A DNA stretch of 64,000 nt from Nocardioides nematodiphilus (GTDB lineage: Bacteria > Actinomycetota > Actinomycetes > Propionibacteriales > Nocardioidaceae): the NCBI RefSeq assembly GCF_020216525.1, contig NZ_JAIWOY010000003.1, positions 362,169 to 426,168 on the forward strand. Direction: 5' to 3'. Shown in pieces: positions 10,868-19,061 of this stretch. A program made the translations under genes and the position numbers. Numbering within the stretch: the stretch's first letter is position 1; the number at the start of each line of letters is the position of its first letter. The notes under the pieces are model-generated. The model was not told the DNA's origin and made no database searches. It saw nothing but the letters and a program-made list of their open reading frames with translations.

Positions 10868-12940
10868 ATGGCACCCTCCGCGCACGACGACCAGCTCCTC
10901 GAGCTGCCCGGTCTCGTCCGCGACCGAGTGGCCGAGGGGCGGGCGAAGGCGCGCGCGACCAAGCAGCGCAAGGCCGCCGAGGCAGAGGTCACCGAGGTGG
11001 ACCCGGTCGCGCAGGTGCTGCTCGACCTGCCGTTGGCCCATCTCGACAAGCCCTTCGACTACAGCGTTCCGGTCGCGATGGCCGAGACCGCGCAGCCGGG
11101 CGTACGGGTCAAGGTGCGCTTCGCCGGGCAGGACGTGGACGGCTTCGTGGTGGGCCGCGCCGCCACGACGGAGCATGCCGGCGCCCTGAAGCCGCTGCGC
11201 CGGGTGGTCAGCGCCGAGCGGGTGCTCTCACCCGAGATCGCGGCCCTGACCGCGGCGGTGGCCGAGCGCTACGCCGGTACCCGCTCCGACGTCCTGCGGC
11301 TGGCGGTGCCCGCCCGCCACGCCACGGCCGAGGGGGAGCCACCCGTCGCGCCAGGTGGCCCAGCCCGGTGGGATCCGGCAGCGGCGGAGGAGGCCTGGGC
11401 CGGACACGAGCCCGGCGCGACGTACCTGCGCCATCTGCACGACGGCGGTGCCCCGCGCTCGGTGTGGCACGCGGCGGCCGGCACCGACTGGCCGGTGCTG
11501 ATGGCCCATGCCACGGCGGCGACGCTCGCGGGTGGCCGGGGGAGTCTGCTGGTGGTGCCCGACGGCAAGGCCGTGGCCCGGGTCTCCGCTGCCCTGGGCG
11601 CCGTGCTCGGCGACGGTCACCATGTCACCCTCACCGCCGACGCCGGGCCCGCTGAGCGCTATCGGGCGTTCCTGGCCGTCGCGCGGGGCAGCGTCCGGGT
11701 CGTCGTCGGCACTCGTGCCGCCGCCTTCGCGCCGGTGCGCGACCTGGGCCTGCTCGGGCTGTGGGACGACGGGGACGGCAACCTCGCCGAGCCCCGTGCG
11801 CCCTATCCGCACGCCCGCGAGGTGCTGCTGCTGCGTGCCGAGCAGGAGGCGGCCGGGCTGCTGATCGGTGGCTTCGCCCGGACCGTGGAGGCCGACCAGC
11901 TGCTGCGGACCGGCTGGGCACATCGGATCGCTCCGACCCGGGCGCTGGCCCGCGGCCGCGTCACCGTCGGCGTCACCGGCGCCACCGACTTCGACCTGGA
12001 GCGCGATCCGCTGGCCCGCGTCTCGCGCGTGCCCCGCGATGCCTTCGCCACGATCAAGACGGCGCTCGAGGCCGGACCGGTGCTCGTCCAGACGCCGCGG
12101 CGCGGCTACGCCGCGGCACTGGCGTGCGACACGTGCCGGACGTCCGCGCGGTGCCCGGCCTGCACGGGGCCGCTGCGGCTCAGCGGGCCGGTCGCCCCGC
12201 CGGAGTGCGGCTGGTGCGGCGCCGTGGCCGAGTCCTGGTCCTGCGCCGTCTGTGGTGGGCGAGGGCTGCGGGCACCGATCGTCGGGGAGGCCCGGACCGC
12301 CGAGGAGCTCGGCCGGGCGTTCCCGGGCGTGCGGGTCGCCGGCTCGAGCGGCGATCGGCTCCTGACGCGGGTCAAGGCCGGGCCCTCGATCGTGGTGGCC
12401 ACACCGGGGGCCGAGCCTCCGGCCGACGGCGGTTACGCCGCCGTGCTGCTGCTCGACACCTGGCTCCTGCTGGGGCACCCCGATCTGCGCACCGAGGAGG
12501 AGGCGCTGCGCCGCTGGAGCAACGCCGCCGGTCTGGTCGCACCCGGCGGACGGGTGCTGATCGTCGGCGACCCGGCGCATCCGACCACCCAGGCGCTGGT
12601 TCGTTGGGATCAGCCCGGCTTCGCCGGACGCGAGGCCGAGCAGCGCGCGCTCGCGCATCTGCCGCCCGCCTCGCGGCTCGCCTCCCTCACCGGTGCGCCC
12701 GGCGCGCTCGCCGACGCCCGCACCCTGCTCGACCTGCCGGAGCACGCCGAGCTGCTCGGCCCGGTGCCGCTGGCCGCGGGCGCCGAGGTGGGCGAGGACG
12801 ACGAGGAGCAGCGACTCGTCGTCCGGGTCCCGCGAGGGGAGGGGCCGGCGCTGTCGGCGGCCCTCGGCGAGCTGCAGCGGCTCCGCTCCGCGCGCCGACT
12901 CGAGCCGGTCCGCGTCCAGGTCGATCCGCCGAGTCTCTGA
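10868..12940 (+). CDS. priA: Primosomal protein N' (PriA-like, no ATPase motifs)
   Basis: Replication-restart factor. The N-terminal DNA-binding part (VAQVLLDLPLAHLDKPFDYSVP, then GVRVKVRFAGQDVDGFVVGR) and the cysteine-rich zinc modules (CDTCRTSARCPAC and CGWCGAVAESWSCAVCGG, about residues 419-465) identify PriA. A Walker A motif is absent: where GSGKT is expected the sequence reads HAAAGTDWPVLM, and no DEAH box is seen, so helicase activity is unlikely, as is usual for actinobacterial PriA. ATG 10868 gives 690 residues; frames opening earlier run through the promoter region. Confidence 0.92.
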   Translation: MAPSAHDDQLLELPGLVRDRVAEGRAKARATKQRKAAEAEVTEVDPVAQVLLDLPLAHLDKPFDYSVPVAMAETAQPGVRVKVRFAGQDVDGFVVGRAATTEHAGALKPLRRVVSAERVLSPEIAALTAAVAERYAGTRSDVLRLAVPARHATAEGEPPVAPGGPARWDPAAAEEAWAGHEPGATYLRHLHDGGAPRSVWHAAAGTDWPVLMAHATAATLAGGRGSLLVVPDGKAVARVSAALGAVLGDGHHVTLTADAGPAERYRAFLAVARGSVRVVVGTRAAAFAPVRDLGLLGLWDDGDGNLAEPRAPYPHAREVLLLRAEQEAAGLLIGGFARTVEADQLLRTGWAHRIAPTRALARGRVTVGVTGATDFDLERDPLARVSRVPRDAFATIKTALEAGPVLVQTPRRGYAAALACDTCRTSARCPACTGPLRLSGPVAPPECGWCGAVAESWSCAVCGGRGLRAPIVGEARTAEELGRAFPGVRVAGSSGDRLLTRVKAGPSIVVATPGAEPPADGGYAAVLLLDTWLLLGHPDLRTEEEALRRWSNAAGLVAPGGRVLIVGDPAHPTTQALVRWDQPGFAGREAEQRALAHLPPASRLASLTGAPGALADARTLLDLPEHAELLGPVPLAAGAEVGEDDEEQRLVVRVPRGEGPALSAALGELQRLRSARRLEPVRVQVDPPSL

Positions 12941-12957
12941 CCCGCCCGTCGGGTCCA

Positions 12958-12963
12958 TAGGAT
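12958..12963 (+). promoter_or_regulatory. Leaderless -10 box of def
   Basis: TAGGAT ends seven bases before ATG 12971, placing the transcription start at or next to the start codon. This supports ATG 12971 over ATG 12962, which overlaps the -10 box. Confidence 0.55.
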
Positions 12964-12970
12964 GGAGGGC

Positions 12971-13516
12971 ATGGCCATCCAGCCCATCCGCCTCTTCGGC
13001 GATCCCGTCCTGCGCCGCCGCGCCGACGAGGTCGTCGACTTCGACAAGGAGCTGCGCAAGCTCGTCGAGGACCTCACCGACACCATGCTCGACGCGCCCG
13101 GCGCCGGCCTGGCCGCGCCCCAGATCGGCGTCGGCCTGCGGGTCTTCACCTGGAACGTCGACGACGAGGTCGGTCACCTGATCAACCCGCGTCTCGAGCT
13201 CTCGGAGGAGTGCCAGGACGGCGGCGAGGGCTGCCTGTCCCTGCCGGGCCTGACGTACGACACCAAGCGCGCGCTCCACGTGGTCGCGCACGGGTTCAAC
13301 ATGCACGGCGACGAGGTCACCATCGAGGGCTCCGAGCTGCTCGCCCGTGCGATCCAGCACGAGACCGACCACCTCGACGGCGTGCTGTTCATCGACCGTC
13401 TCGACGACGCCGCCCGCAAGGCCGCGATGCGTGAGATCCGCGAGTCGGAGTGGTTCGGGCTCGAGAAGCCGACCGTCAAGGTCAGCCCGCACGCGACGTT
13501 CGGGTCGGGCCGCTGA
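12971..13516 (+). CDS. def: Peptide deformylase
   Basis: Removes the N-formyl group from new proteins. The three family motifs are intact: [18 protein letters not shown] and the metal-binding QHETDHLDG (HExxH type). 181 residues. ATG 12971 is chosen because the -10 box leaves a leaderless transcript. The stop overlaps the fmt start (TGATG), coupling deformylase with formyltransferase; fmt and rsmB follow in the same operon. Confidence 0.97.
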   Translation: MAIQPIRLFGDPVLRRRADEVVDFDKELRKLVEDLTDTMLDAPGAGLAAPQIGVGLRVFTWNVDDEVGHLINPRLELSEECQDGGEGCLSLPGLTYDTKRALHVVAHGFNMHGDEVTIEGSELLARAIQHETDHLDGVLFIDRLDDAARKAAMREIRESEWFGLEKPTVKVSPHATFGSGR

Positions 13517-14439
13517 TGCGCGTCGTCTTCGCCGGCACCCCCGAGGTGGCCGTGCCCTCGCTCGACGCGATCGCCGACAGCCAGCACGAGCTGGTCGGCG
13601 TCGTCACCCGCCCGGACGCGGCCGCCGGCCGCGGCCGCAAGCTGGTCGCCTCCCCGGTCGCCCAGCGCGCCGAGGAGCTCGGCATCCCGGTGCTCAAGCC
13701 GGAGCACCCGCGCGACCCGGAGTTCCAGGAAGCGCTCAAGGCGCTCGATCCGGACGTCTGCCCGGTGGTCGCGTACGGCGCCCTGCTGCCGCAGTCCGCC
13801 CTCGACATCCCCGAGCACGGCTGGGTCAACCTGCACTTCTCGCTGCTGCCCGCCTACCGTGGCGCGGCCCCTGTGCAGCGCGCGATCTGGGAGGGCGAGG
13901 AGATCACCGGTGCCACCACCTTCCGGATCGTCAAGGAGCTCGACGCGGGTCCCACGTACGGCCTGATGACGCAGCTCATCCGCCCCGAGGACACCGCCGG
14001 CACGCTGCTGGCCAAGCTCGCCGAGGGTGGCGCGGGCCTTCTGGTCGCCACCCTCGACGGCCTCGCCGACGGGTCGCTGGTCGCGCGCGACCAACCCACC
14101 GACGGCGTCACCTACGCCGCCAAGATCAACCCCGAGGACGCCCAGCTCACCTGGAGCCATCCGGCCGCCGGCATCGAGCGCCAGGTCCGGGCCTGCACGC
14201 CCGCGCCCGGCGCCTGGACGCTGCTCGAGGGGGAGCGGTTCAAGATCGGCCCGGTCACCCTGACCGACGAGCAGCTCGCGCCCGGCACCCTCGAGGTCCG
14301 CAAGAACGACGTCCTCGTCGGCACCGGCACCGTCGCGGTCCGGCTCGGCCTGGTCAAGGCGTTCGGCAAGAAGGAGATGGCGGCCGCCGACTGGGCACGC
14401 GGAGCGCGGGTGGAGACCGGTGTCCGGTTCGACGGGTAA
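13516..14439 (+). CDS. fmt: Methionyl-tRNA formyltransferase
   Basis: Formylates initiator methionyl-tRNA using 10-formyltetrahydrofolate. The N-terminal formyltransferase domain begins [16 protein letters not shown] and carries the catalytic region [16 protein letters not shown] at about residues 107-122, followed by [15 protein letters not shown]; the C-terminal OB-like domain recognises tRNA. 307 residues. ATG 13516 overlaps the def stop. Its last 20 bases overlap rsmB. Confidence 0.97.
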   Translation: MRVVFAGTPEVAVPSLDAIADSQHELVGVVTRPDAAAGRGRKLVASPVAQRAEELGIPVLKPEHPRDPEFQEALKALDPDVCPVVAYGALLPQSALDIPEHGWVNLHFSLLPAYRGAAPVQRAIWEGEEITGATTFRIVKELDAGPTYGLMTQLIRPEDTAGTLLAKLAEGGAGLLVATLDGLADGSLVARDQPTDGVTYAAKINPEDAQLTWSHPAAGIERQVRACTPAPGAWTLLEGERFKIGPVTLTDEQLAPGTLEVRKNDVLVGTGTVAVRLGLVKAFGKKEMAAADWARGARVETGVRFDG

Positions 14440-15820
14440 CTACCGCAACAAGCGTCGTGGCGGGCGCCCCGGTGCACCGCCGAAGGCGAGCCGTGCGCCG
14501 ATCGATCCCGCTCGGCTGGCCGCGTTCGAGGTGCTGAAGGCCGTCCGCGTCGATGACGCGTACGCCAATCTCGCCCTCCCGCACGTCCTGTCCCGCCTCG
14601 GGCTGAGCGGTCGCGACGCCGCGTTCGCCACCGAGCTCGCCTCCGGCACGCTGCGCGGGATCGGGACGTACGACGCCGTGCTCGCCCGCTGCATCGACCG
14701 GCCGCTGGCCAAGGTCGAGGCGAAGGTCCTCGATGCGCTCCGCCTGGGTGCGCACCAGCTCCTCGCGATGCGCGTGCCGAGCCACGCCGCCATCGCGACC
14801 ACGGTCGACCTGGTGAAGTCGAAGGTCGGCCCCGGCGCCGGCGGCTTCGCCAACGCCGTGCTGCGCAAGGTGGCCGCCAAGCCGCTCGCCGAGTGGACCG
14901 CGGACCTGCCGCTGCCCGAGCGCACCTCCCACCCGGCGTGGATCGTCGACGTGCTCCGGGATGCCGTCGGCGCCGATGAGATCGAGGCGCTGCTCGCGGC
15001 CGACAACGAGCCACCGCGGGTCACGCTGGTGGCGCGCCCGGGCCGCGCGACGCCGCAGGAGCTGGCCGAGACCGACGGCAGCGAGCGGACTCGCTTCTCC
15101 CCGTACGGCGTCACGCTCTCCGGCGGCTCTCCGGTCGGCATCGCCGCCGTCGCCGAGGGCCGCGCCGGCGTGCAGGACGAGGGCTCCCAGCTGGTCGCGC
15201 TCGCCCTGACCGAGGCGCGCCTCGACGGCCGCGACACCCGCTGGCTCGACCTCTGCGCCGGCCCCGGCGGCAAGGCCGCCCTGCTCGACGCCCTCGCCGC
15301 GCAGGCGGGCGCCACCTTGGTCGGCAACGAGCGCCAGCCGCACCGCGCCGGCCTGGTCAAGGGCAACGGCGTGGCCAGCGTCGTCGCCGCCGACGGCACC
15401 CGGCCTCCGTTCCGCCCCGGCACGTTCGACCGCGTCCTCGTCGACGCGCCGTGCTCCGGCCTCGGCGCGCTGCGCCGTCGCCCCGAGGCGCGCTGGCGGC
15501 GCAAGCTCGCCGACATCACCGAGCTGGTGCCGCTCCAGGAGGACCTGCTCCGCTCCGCGCTGGACCTCGTCCGCCCCGGCGGCGTCGTCGTCTACGCGAC
15601 CTGCAGCCCGGCCCTGGCCGAGACCCGCGCGGTCGTCGAGGCCGTGCTGGGTGAGGACCCGACGCTCACGCTCGAGCCGACCGCAGGCGTCGTCGCAGAA
15701 ATCAGTGACGCCGAGGGGCCGCTGCCCGGTACGGTCCAGCTCTGGCCGCACCGACACGGCACCGACGCCATGTTCATCGCGGTGCTCCGCAAGGCCGCGC
15801 TCGACGACGAGGACCGATGA
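14420..15820 (+). CDS. rsmB: 16S rRNA (cytosine-C5) methyltransferase RsmB
   Basis: Methylates a cytosine of 16S rRNA using SAM. An N-terminal NusB-like domain ([20 protein letters not shown]) precedes the methyltransferase domain, with SAM-binding [17 protein letters not shown], catalytic cysteine in [18 protein letters not shown] and the second cysteine in [15 protein letters not shown]. 466 residues. Start GTG 14420 lies inside the fmt end. The stop overlaps the LysE-type gene (ATGA). Confidence 0.94.
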   Translation: MSGSTGNYRNKRRGGRPGAPPKASRAPIDPARLAAFEVLKAVRVDDAYANLALPHVLSRLGLSGRDAAFATELASGTLRGIGTYDAVLARCIDRPLAKVEAKVLDALRLGAHQLLAMRVPSHAAIATTVDLVKSKVGPGAGGFANAVLRKVAAKPLAEWTADLPLPERTSHPAWIVDVLRDAVGADEIEALLAADNEPPRVTLVARPGRATPQELAETDGSERTRFSPYGVTLSGGSPVGIAAVAEGRAGVQDEGSQLVALALTEARLDGRDTRWLDLCAGPGGKAALLDALAAQAGATLVGNERQPHRAGLVKGNGVASVVAADGTRPPFRPGTFDRVLVDAPCSGLGALRRRPEARWRRKLADITELVPLQEDLLRSALDLVRPGGVVVYATCSPALAETRAVVEAVLGEDPTLTLEPTAGVVAEISDAEGPLPGTVQLWPHRHGTDAMFIAVLRKAALDDEDR

Positions 15821-16434
15821 ACCACTACCTGACCTTCCTGGTCTTCGCGCTGCTGATCGCACTCGCGCCGGGCCCCGACACGTTCATCACGCTGCGGGTC
15901 ACCGTCGCCGGCGGCCGTCACCGGGGTCTGTGGACGGTCGCCGGGATCATCGCTGCCAACGTCGTCCTCGGCGTGCTCGCCGCGACCGGGCTCGGCGCGG
16001 TGATCACCAACGCGCACACCGTCTTCCTGTGCCTGCGCATCGTCGGTGTCGTCTACCTGGCCTGGCTCGGACTGCAGGCCGTCGTCGGGGCGCTGCGCGG
16101 CGGGGGAGACGGCTGGCAGGCCGCCGGCAGCGGTCGGCTGGCGCCGCACCACGCGATGCGGCAGGGCTTCATCTCGACCTTCACCAACCCGAAGGCACTG
16201 GCGTTCTACCTCGCGGTGCTGCCGCCGTTCGTGGGCCGCCACCCGAGCCTGGGCACGCTGATGGCGTACGCCCTGACCCTGGCCGTGCTCGGCGCGATCT
16301 ACCTGGTGACCGTCGCCCTGGTCGCCGACAAGGCGATGAGCTTGATCAAGCAGGACAAGGTCCGGCGCTGGATCGACGGCGTCGTCGGCATGATCATGCT
16401 GGGCTTCGCCGGCGCCCTCGCGCTCGACGAGTGA
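15817..16434 (+). CDS. LysE/RhtB-family amino-acid exporter
   Basis: Small inner-membrane exporter, probably of an amino acid or derivative; the substrate cannot be told. The N-terminus has the family signature ALLIALAPGPDTFITLRVTVAGGRHRGL, six hydrophobic segments follow, and the mid-protein GFISTFTNPKALAFYLAVLP is typical. 205 residues. ATG 15817 overlaps the rsmB stop, so it may be co-transcribed, though it is the first gene of the accessory block that separates rsmB from rpe. Confidence 0.9.
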   Translation: MNHYLTFLVFALLIALAPGPDTFITLRVTVAGGRHRGLWTVAGIIAANVVLGVLAATGLGAVITNAHTVFLCLRIVGVVYLAWLGLQAVVGALRGGGDGWQAAGSGRLAPHHAMRQGFISTFTNPKALAFYLAVLPPFVGRHPSLGTLMAYALTLAVLGAIYLVTVALVADKAMSLIKQDKVRRWIDGVVGMIMLGFAGALALDE

Positions 16435-16438
16435 TGGC

Positions 16439-16484
16439 GTTGTGAGTGCCAGCGCACGCCAGGGCGTGCGCTGAGACTCACAAC
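16439..16484. repeat. 46-bp palindrome, copy 1 (left of the AbiEi/DUF559 gene)
   Basis: Arms of 22 bp, starting GTTGTGAGT and ending AGCGCACGCC, with two internal mismatches and a 2-nt AG loop. It begins 5 bases after the exporter stop. It matches the copy at 17466-17511 at all but a few positions and in the same orientation. No T-tract follows. Confidence 0.9.
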
Positions 16485-16541
16485 AGGGGGCCTGTGGAGA
16501 GCTCCCGATGTGGTCGTGGGATCTCGGGCAGGCTGAGTCGC

Positions 16542-17459
16542 ATGACGGAGAGCTCGTGGCGAGACATCGCGCGGGCGCAGTGCGGTCTCATCACGCGAGC
16601 GCAGCTGGCGTCGGTCGGCATCCGGCGCAGTGGTGTCTCCCACCGGATAGCGTCCGAGCGATGGCAGCTGCTCTCGGCCACCGTCATCGCGACGACGACC
16701 GGCGAGCTGACGCGAGCCCAGCGCCTGTGGCATGCGGTCCTCCACGCCGGTGACGGCGCGCTGGCGGGCGGCCTCACCGCCGCGGAGGACGCCGGGCTGC
16801 GGAACTGGTCTCGCGAGACGTTGACGGTCTTCGTGCCCTACGTCAACGATGTGCCCGCACCGCTCCCGGGGATCTCGTTCGTCAGGTCACGTCGCGACCT
16901 GGGTGCGATGCGGGCAACTGACTCGGCCCCGCCTGCGATCCGGATCGAGCCGGCGATCCTGCTCTTCGCCTCGGCCGATCGCTCGGAGCGGACCGCGCAG
17001 GGTGTGGTCGCAGCGGCCGTCCAACAGCAGCACAGCACCCCGGACGCTCTGCTCGAGTGGATCGATTGGCTCCGCCCACTCCGCCGCGCCGATGCCCTGC
17101 GCCGCGCACTGCAGGAGATCGCGGGCGGAGCACAGTCGGTCGCGGAGCTCGACATCCGCAGGTTCTGCCGCCGGTACGGCTTCGCGATGCCGCGGCGCCA
17201 AGTGAAGCGCAGTGACGCGTCGGGACGTGTGCGCTACACCGACTGCGAGTGGGACCTGCCAGGAGGGGTGGTCGCCGTCCTCGAGATCGACGGCTCCTTC
17301 CACATGGAGGTGGAGCACTGGGAAGATGACATCGCCCGGCAGCGGGCGTTGACCTCGCCGAACCGGCTCGTCATCCGCTGCACGGCACGCGAGCTGCGCG
17401 AGGACGATGCGGGCCTGGCCCGTGATCTGCGCCGGCTCGGCGTGCCGCGAGCGGCATGA
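16542..17459 (+). CDS. AbiEi-type winged-helix / DUF559 (PD-(D/E)xK) protein
   Basis: The N-terminal ~50 residues (DIARAQCGLITRAQLASVG, then SHRIASERWQLLSATV) resemble the winged helix of AbiEi antitoxins. The C-terminal part is DUF559-like, related to Vsr endonucleases: an acidic residue in DCEWDL, then VVAVLEIDGSFHME with the E-x-D pair, then a basic helix and RLVIRCTARELRED. No AbiEii toxin gene is adjacent, so a classical type IV toxin-antitoxin pair is unlikely. 305 residues. ATG 16542 follows GGCAGGCTGAG; earlier in-frame starts lie in the palindrome. Near-identical palindromes sit 58 bp before the start and 7 bp after the stop. Function unknown. Confidence 0.8.
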   Translation: MTESSWRDIARAQCGLITRAQLASVGIRRSGVSHRIASERWQLLSATVIATTTGELTRAQRLWHAVLHAGDGALAGGLTAAEDAGLRNWSRETLTVFVPYVNDVPAPLPGISFVRSRRDLGAMRATDSAPPAIRIEPAILLFASADRSERTAQGVVAAAVQQQHSTPDALLEWIDWLRPLRRADALRRALQEIAGGAQSVAELDIRRFCRRYGFAMPRRQVKRSDASGRVRYTDCEWDLPGGVVAVLEIDGSFHMEVEHWEDDIARQRALTSPNRLVIRCTARELREDDAGLARDLRRLGVPRAA

Positions 17460-17465
17460 GTCGGC

Positions 17466-17511
17466 GTTGTGAGTGTCAGCGCACGCCAGGGCGTGCGCTG
17501 ACACTCACCAC
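17466..17511. repeat. 46-bp palindrome, copy 2 (right of the AbiEi/DUF559 gene)
   Basis: Arms of 22 bp with one mismatch and the same AG loop as copy 1, in direct orientation 1,027 bp downstream. It lies between two convergent genes and could act as a bidirectional terminator, but its sequence identity with copy 1 points to a dispersed repeat family. Confidence 0.9.
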
Positions 17512-17517
17512 TCGGGG

Positions 17518-18366
17518 TCACTTCCAGGTGAGGGACGCCCCGAGCGCCTGGATCTCGACGTCCGTGGTGCCCTGGCCGCCCTGGATGGTGACGAAGACCC
17601 CGTCGTGGACCTCGCTGGTCCAGGTCAGGGGGTCCGCGCCCTTGTCCGGCTGGCCGGACCACGCGGCGTAGTCCTTCGCGGCGCGCCACACGATGCCGGC
17701 GACGGCGCCGTGCGGCCCCTCGAGCGTCGCCTTGTCGTCGGCGACCGGGCCGACGAGCTTCCAGCCCGGGAGGTGGACGGCGACGTCCTGGCCCTGGTAG
17801 ATCGGCTGGATCAACGGGTCGGAGGCGGGCAGCGCATACGTCAGCCCCTGGTACGCCGCGAGCTGGGGCGAGTCGAAGCTCGAGCTCCACGAGTCTTCGA
17901 TGGCCGCGGCGGGTCCGACGAGCACGACCGCGAAGCCGGTGCCCGGTCCCGGGATCGTCGAGGACCCCTCGATGGCGTACTTCTTCGGCAGGACGCAGTC
18001 GGGGCTGACACCGGCCTCGCCCGACGGCTTCGTCGACGTGCAGGCGACGACCGTGCCGGTGACGCCCTGGCCCAGGTCGAAGGTCTGGCCCGCCCGCAGC
18101 GGTGCGGGTCCGGTCGGGGAGGCGTTCGCCGGACCGCTCGCCGCGGGTGCCAGGTCATCGCGCGCCGTGCCGGAGCCGGCCTGCGTGCCGGCCATGACAG
18201 CGCCCGCTGACGCGATCGCGGCGACCGCGAGGCCGACTCCGGCGTACGACATCCGCCGGCGGCGCTGGAGCCGCTGTCCGTCCCGGATCGCACCGGCCAG
18301 GAGCCGGTCGACATCGGGGCGCTCGCCGTCGACGGAAGCATGCATCAAGGAGTTGAGGTCGTTCAT
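17518..18366 (-). CDS. Membrane-anchored protein, probable anti-sigma partner
   Basis: A 282-residue protein of unknown family. An N-terminal cytoplasmic part of about 40 residues with a basic stop (RLQRRRR) precedes one transmembrane helix (MSYAGVGLAVAAIASAGAVMAG). The large extracytoplasmic domain has two cysteines (VVACTS and SPDCVL) and a small-residue, Pro-rich linker. The ATG at 18366 overlaps the stop of the sigma gene (GTGATG), the usual layout of an ECF sigma factor and its membrane regulator, so an anti-sigma or accessory role is inferred from position only. Confidence 0.65.
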   Translation of the reverse strand: MNDLNSLMHASVDGERPDVDRLLAGAIRDGQRLQRRRRMSYAGVGLAVAAIASAGAVMAGTQAGSGTARDDLAPAASGPANASPTGPAPLRAGQTFDLGQGVTGTVVACTSTKPSGEAGVSPDCVLPKKYAIEGSSTIPGPGTGFAVVLVGPAAAIEDSWSSSFDSPQLAAYQGLTYALPASDPLIQPIYQGQDVAVHLPGWKLVGPVADDKATLEGPHGAVAGIVWRAAKDYAAWSGQPDKGADPLTWTSEVHDGVFVTIQGGQGTTDVEIQALGASLTWK

Positions 18367-18866
18367 CACAAGATCCCTTCGAGGTCGCGCACGAGCGGCC
18401 GCAGCCGGTCGATGGCGCGTTTGGCACGGGTACGGACGGCGGTCTCGGTCAGCCCGAGATCATGCGCCGTCTCGGTGACGGAGCGGTCCTCCCAGTAGCG
18501 CGCGACCAGCACGGCCCGGTCGGTCGGCGACAGCTGCGCCAACGCAGCCAGCAGGTCGACACGGGTGCTGGGGTCGGCATCGCTCGCGCCCTCGCGGGCG
18601 AGCGTCTCGGTCAGGTCGGCGGCGCGGCCGGGCGTCTCGCCCGTACGTCGCAATCGCCGGTGGGAGAGGAACGTGTTCATCAGGATGGTGCGGGTGTAGC
18701 CCACCGGGTTCCCGGCGCGGCTCACCTTCTTCCAACCGGCGAAGACCTTGGCGTAGGTGGACTGCGTCAGGTCCTCGGCCAGGTGGTGGTCGCCGGTCAG
18801 CAGCAGCGCGGTCCGATAGAGCTGGGCACTGGTCGTCTGGACGAACGACGCGAACTCCTCGGCCAT
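18366..18866 (-). CDS. ECF RNA polymerase sigma factor (SigE-family)
   Basis: Alternative sigma factor of about 166 residues. Region 2 is visible in FASFVQTTSAQLYRTALLLTG and HLAEDLTQSTYAKVFAGW; region 4 in LAQLSPTDRAVLVARYWEDRS and ETAHDLGLTETAVRTRAKRA. Start ATG 18866 has AGAGGAG in front; a longer frame begins at 18896 but lacks a ribosome-binding site. It is transcribed divergently from the 32-codon ORF and polymerase gene. Confidence 0.92.
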   Translation of the reverse strand: MAEEFASFVQTTSAQLYRTALLLTGDHHLAEDLTQSTYAKVFAGWKKVSRAGNPVGYTRTILMNTFLSHRRLRRTGETPGRAADLTETLAREGASDADPSTRVDLLAALAQLSPTDRAVLVARYWEDRSVTETAHDLGLTETAVRTRAKRAIDRLRPLVRDLEGIL

Positions 18867-18949
18867 GATGCTCCTCTGCTCGACGCTCACATCCACTCTG
18901 ACGCCTCGACTCCACCATCATGTGGCACCCACGACGCGACGAATCTGAT

Positions 18950-18955
18950 TAACCT
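18950..18955 (+). promoter_or_regulatory. Leaderless -10 box for the small ORF/polymerase pair
   Basis: TAACCT ends seven bases before GTG 18963, the geometry seen at the other leaderless starts in this window. No equally good box is seen directly before the polymerase ATG at 19054. Confidence 0.4.
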
Positions 18956-18962
18956 GCGAGAT

Positions 18963-19061
18963 GTGACGACGACGCCGCCGGCCTGGCACATCGACCCGCA
19001 GGATCCGAGCAGGATCATCCGGGCGGTCTCCGCGGCCCAGGGGCAGACCGCTCATGGGTGA
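18963..19061 (+). CDS. 32-residue ORF upstream of the polymerase gene
   Basis: GTG-started frame encoding a 32-residue peptide that begins TTTPPAWHIDPQDPSR and ends AAQGQTAHG. Its stop lies inside the polymerase gene, overlapping it by 8 bp. A -10 box at the leaderless distance precedes it. It could be a leader peptide that couples translation to the polymerase, or simply the true 5' end of the transcript. No family is recognised; support is positional only. Confidence 0.4.
   Translation: MTTTPPAWHIDPQDPSRIIRAVSAAQGQTAHG

Noticed and set aside
11228..13492. A 754-codon minus-strand frame opposite priA and def
   Set aside because: It spans two well-defined plus-strand genes and their promoter, and shows no domain.
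16439..17511. AbiEi gene as part of a type IV toxin-antitoxin pair
   Set aside because: No AbiEii nucleotidyltransferase toxin gene is adjacent; the C-terminal half is DUF559 rather than the AbiEi C-domain.
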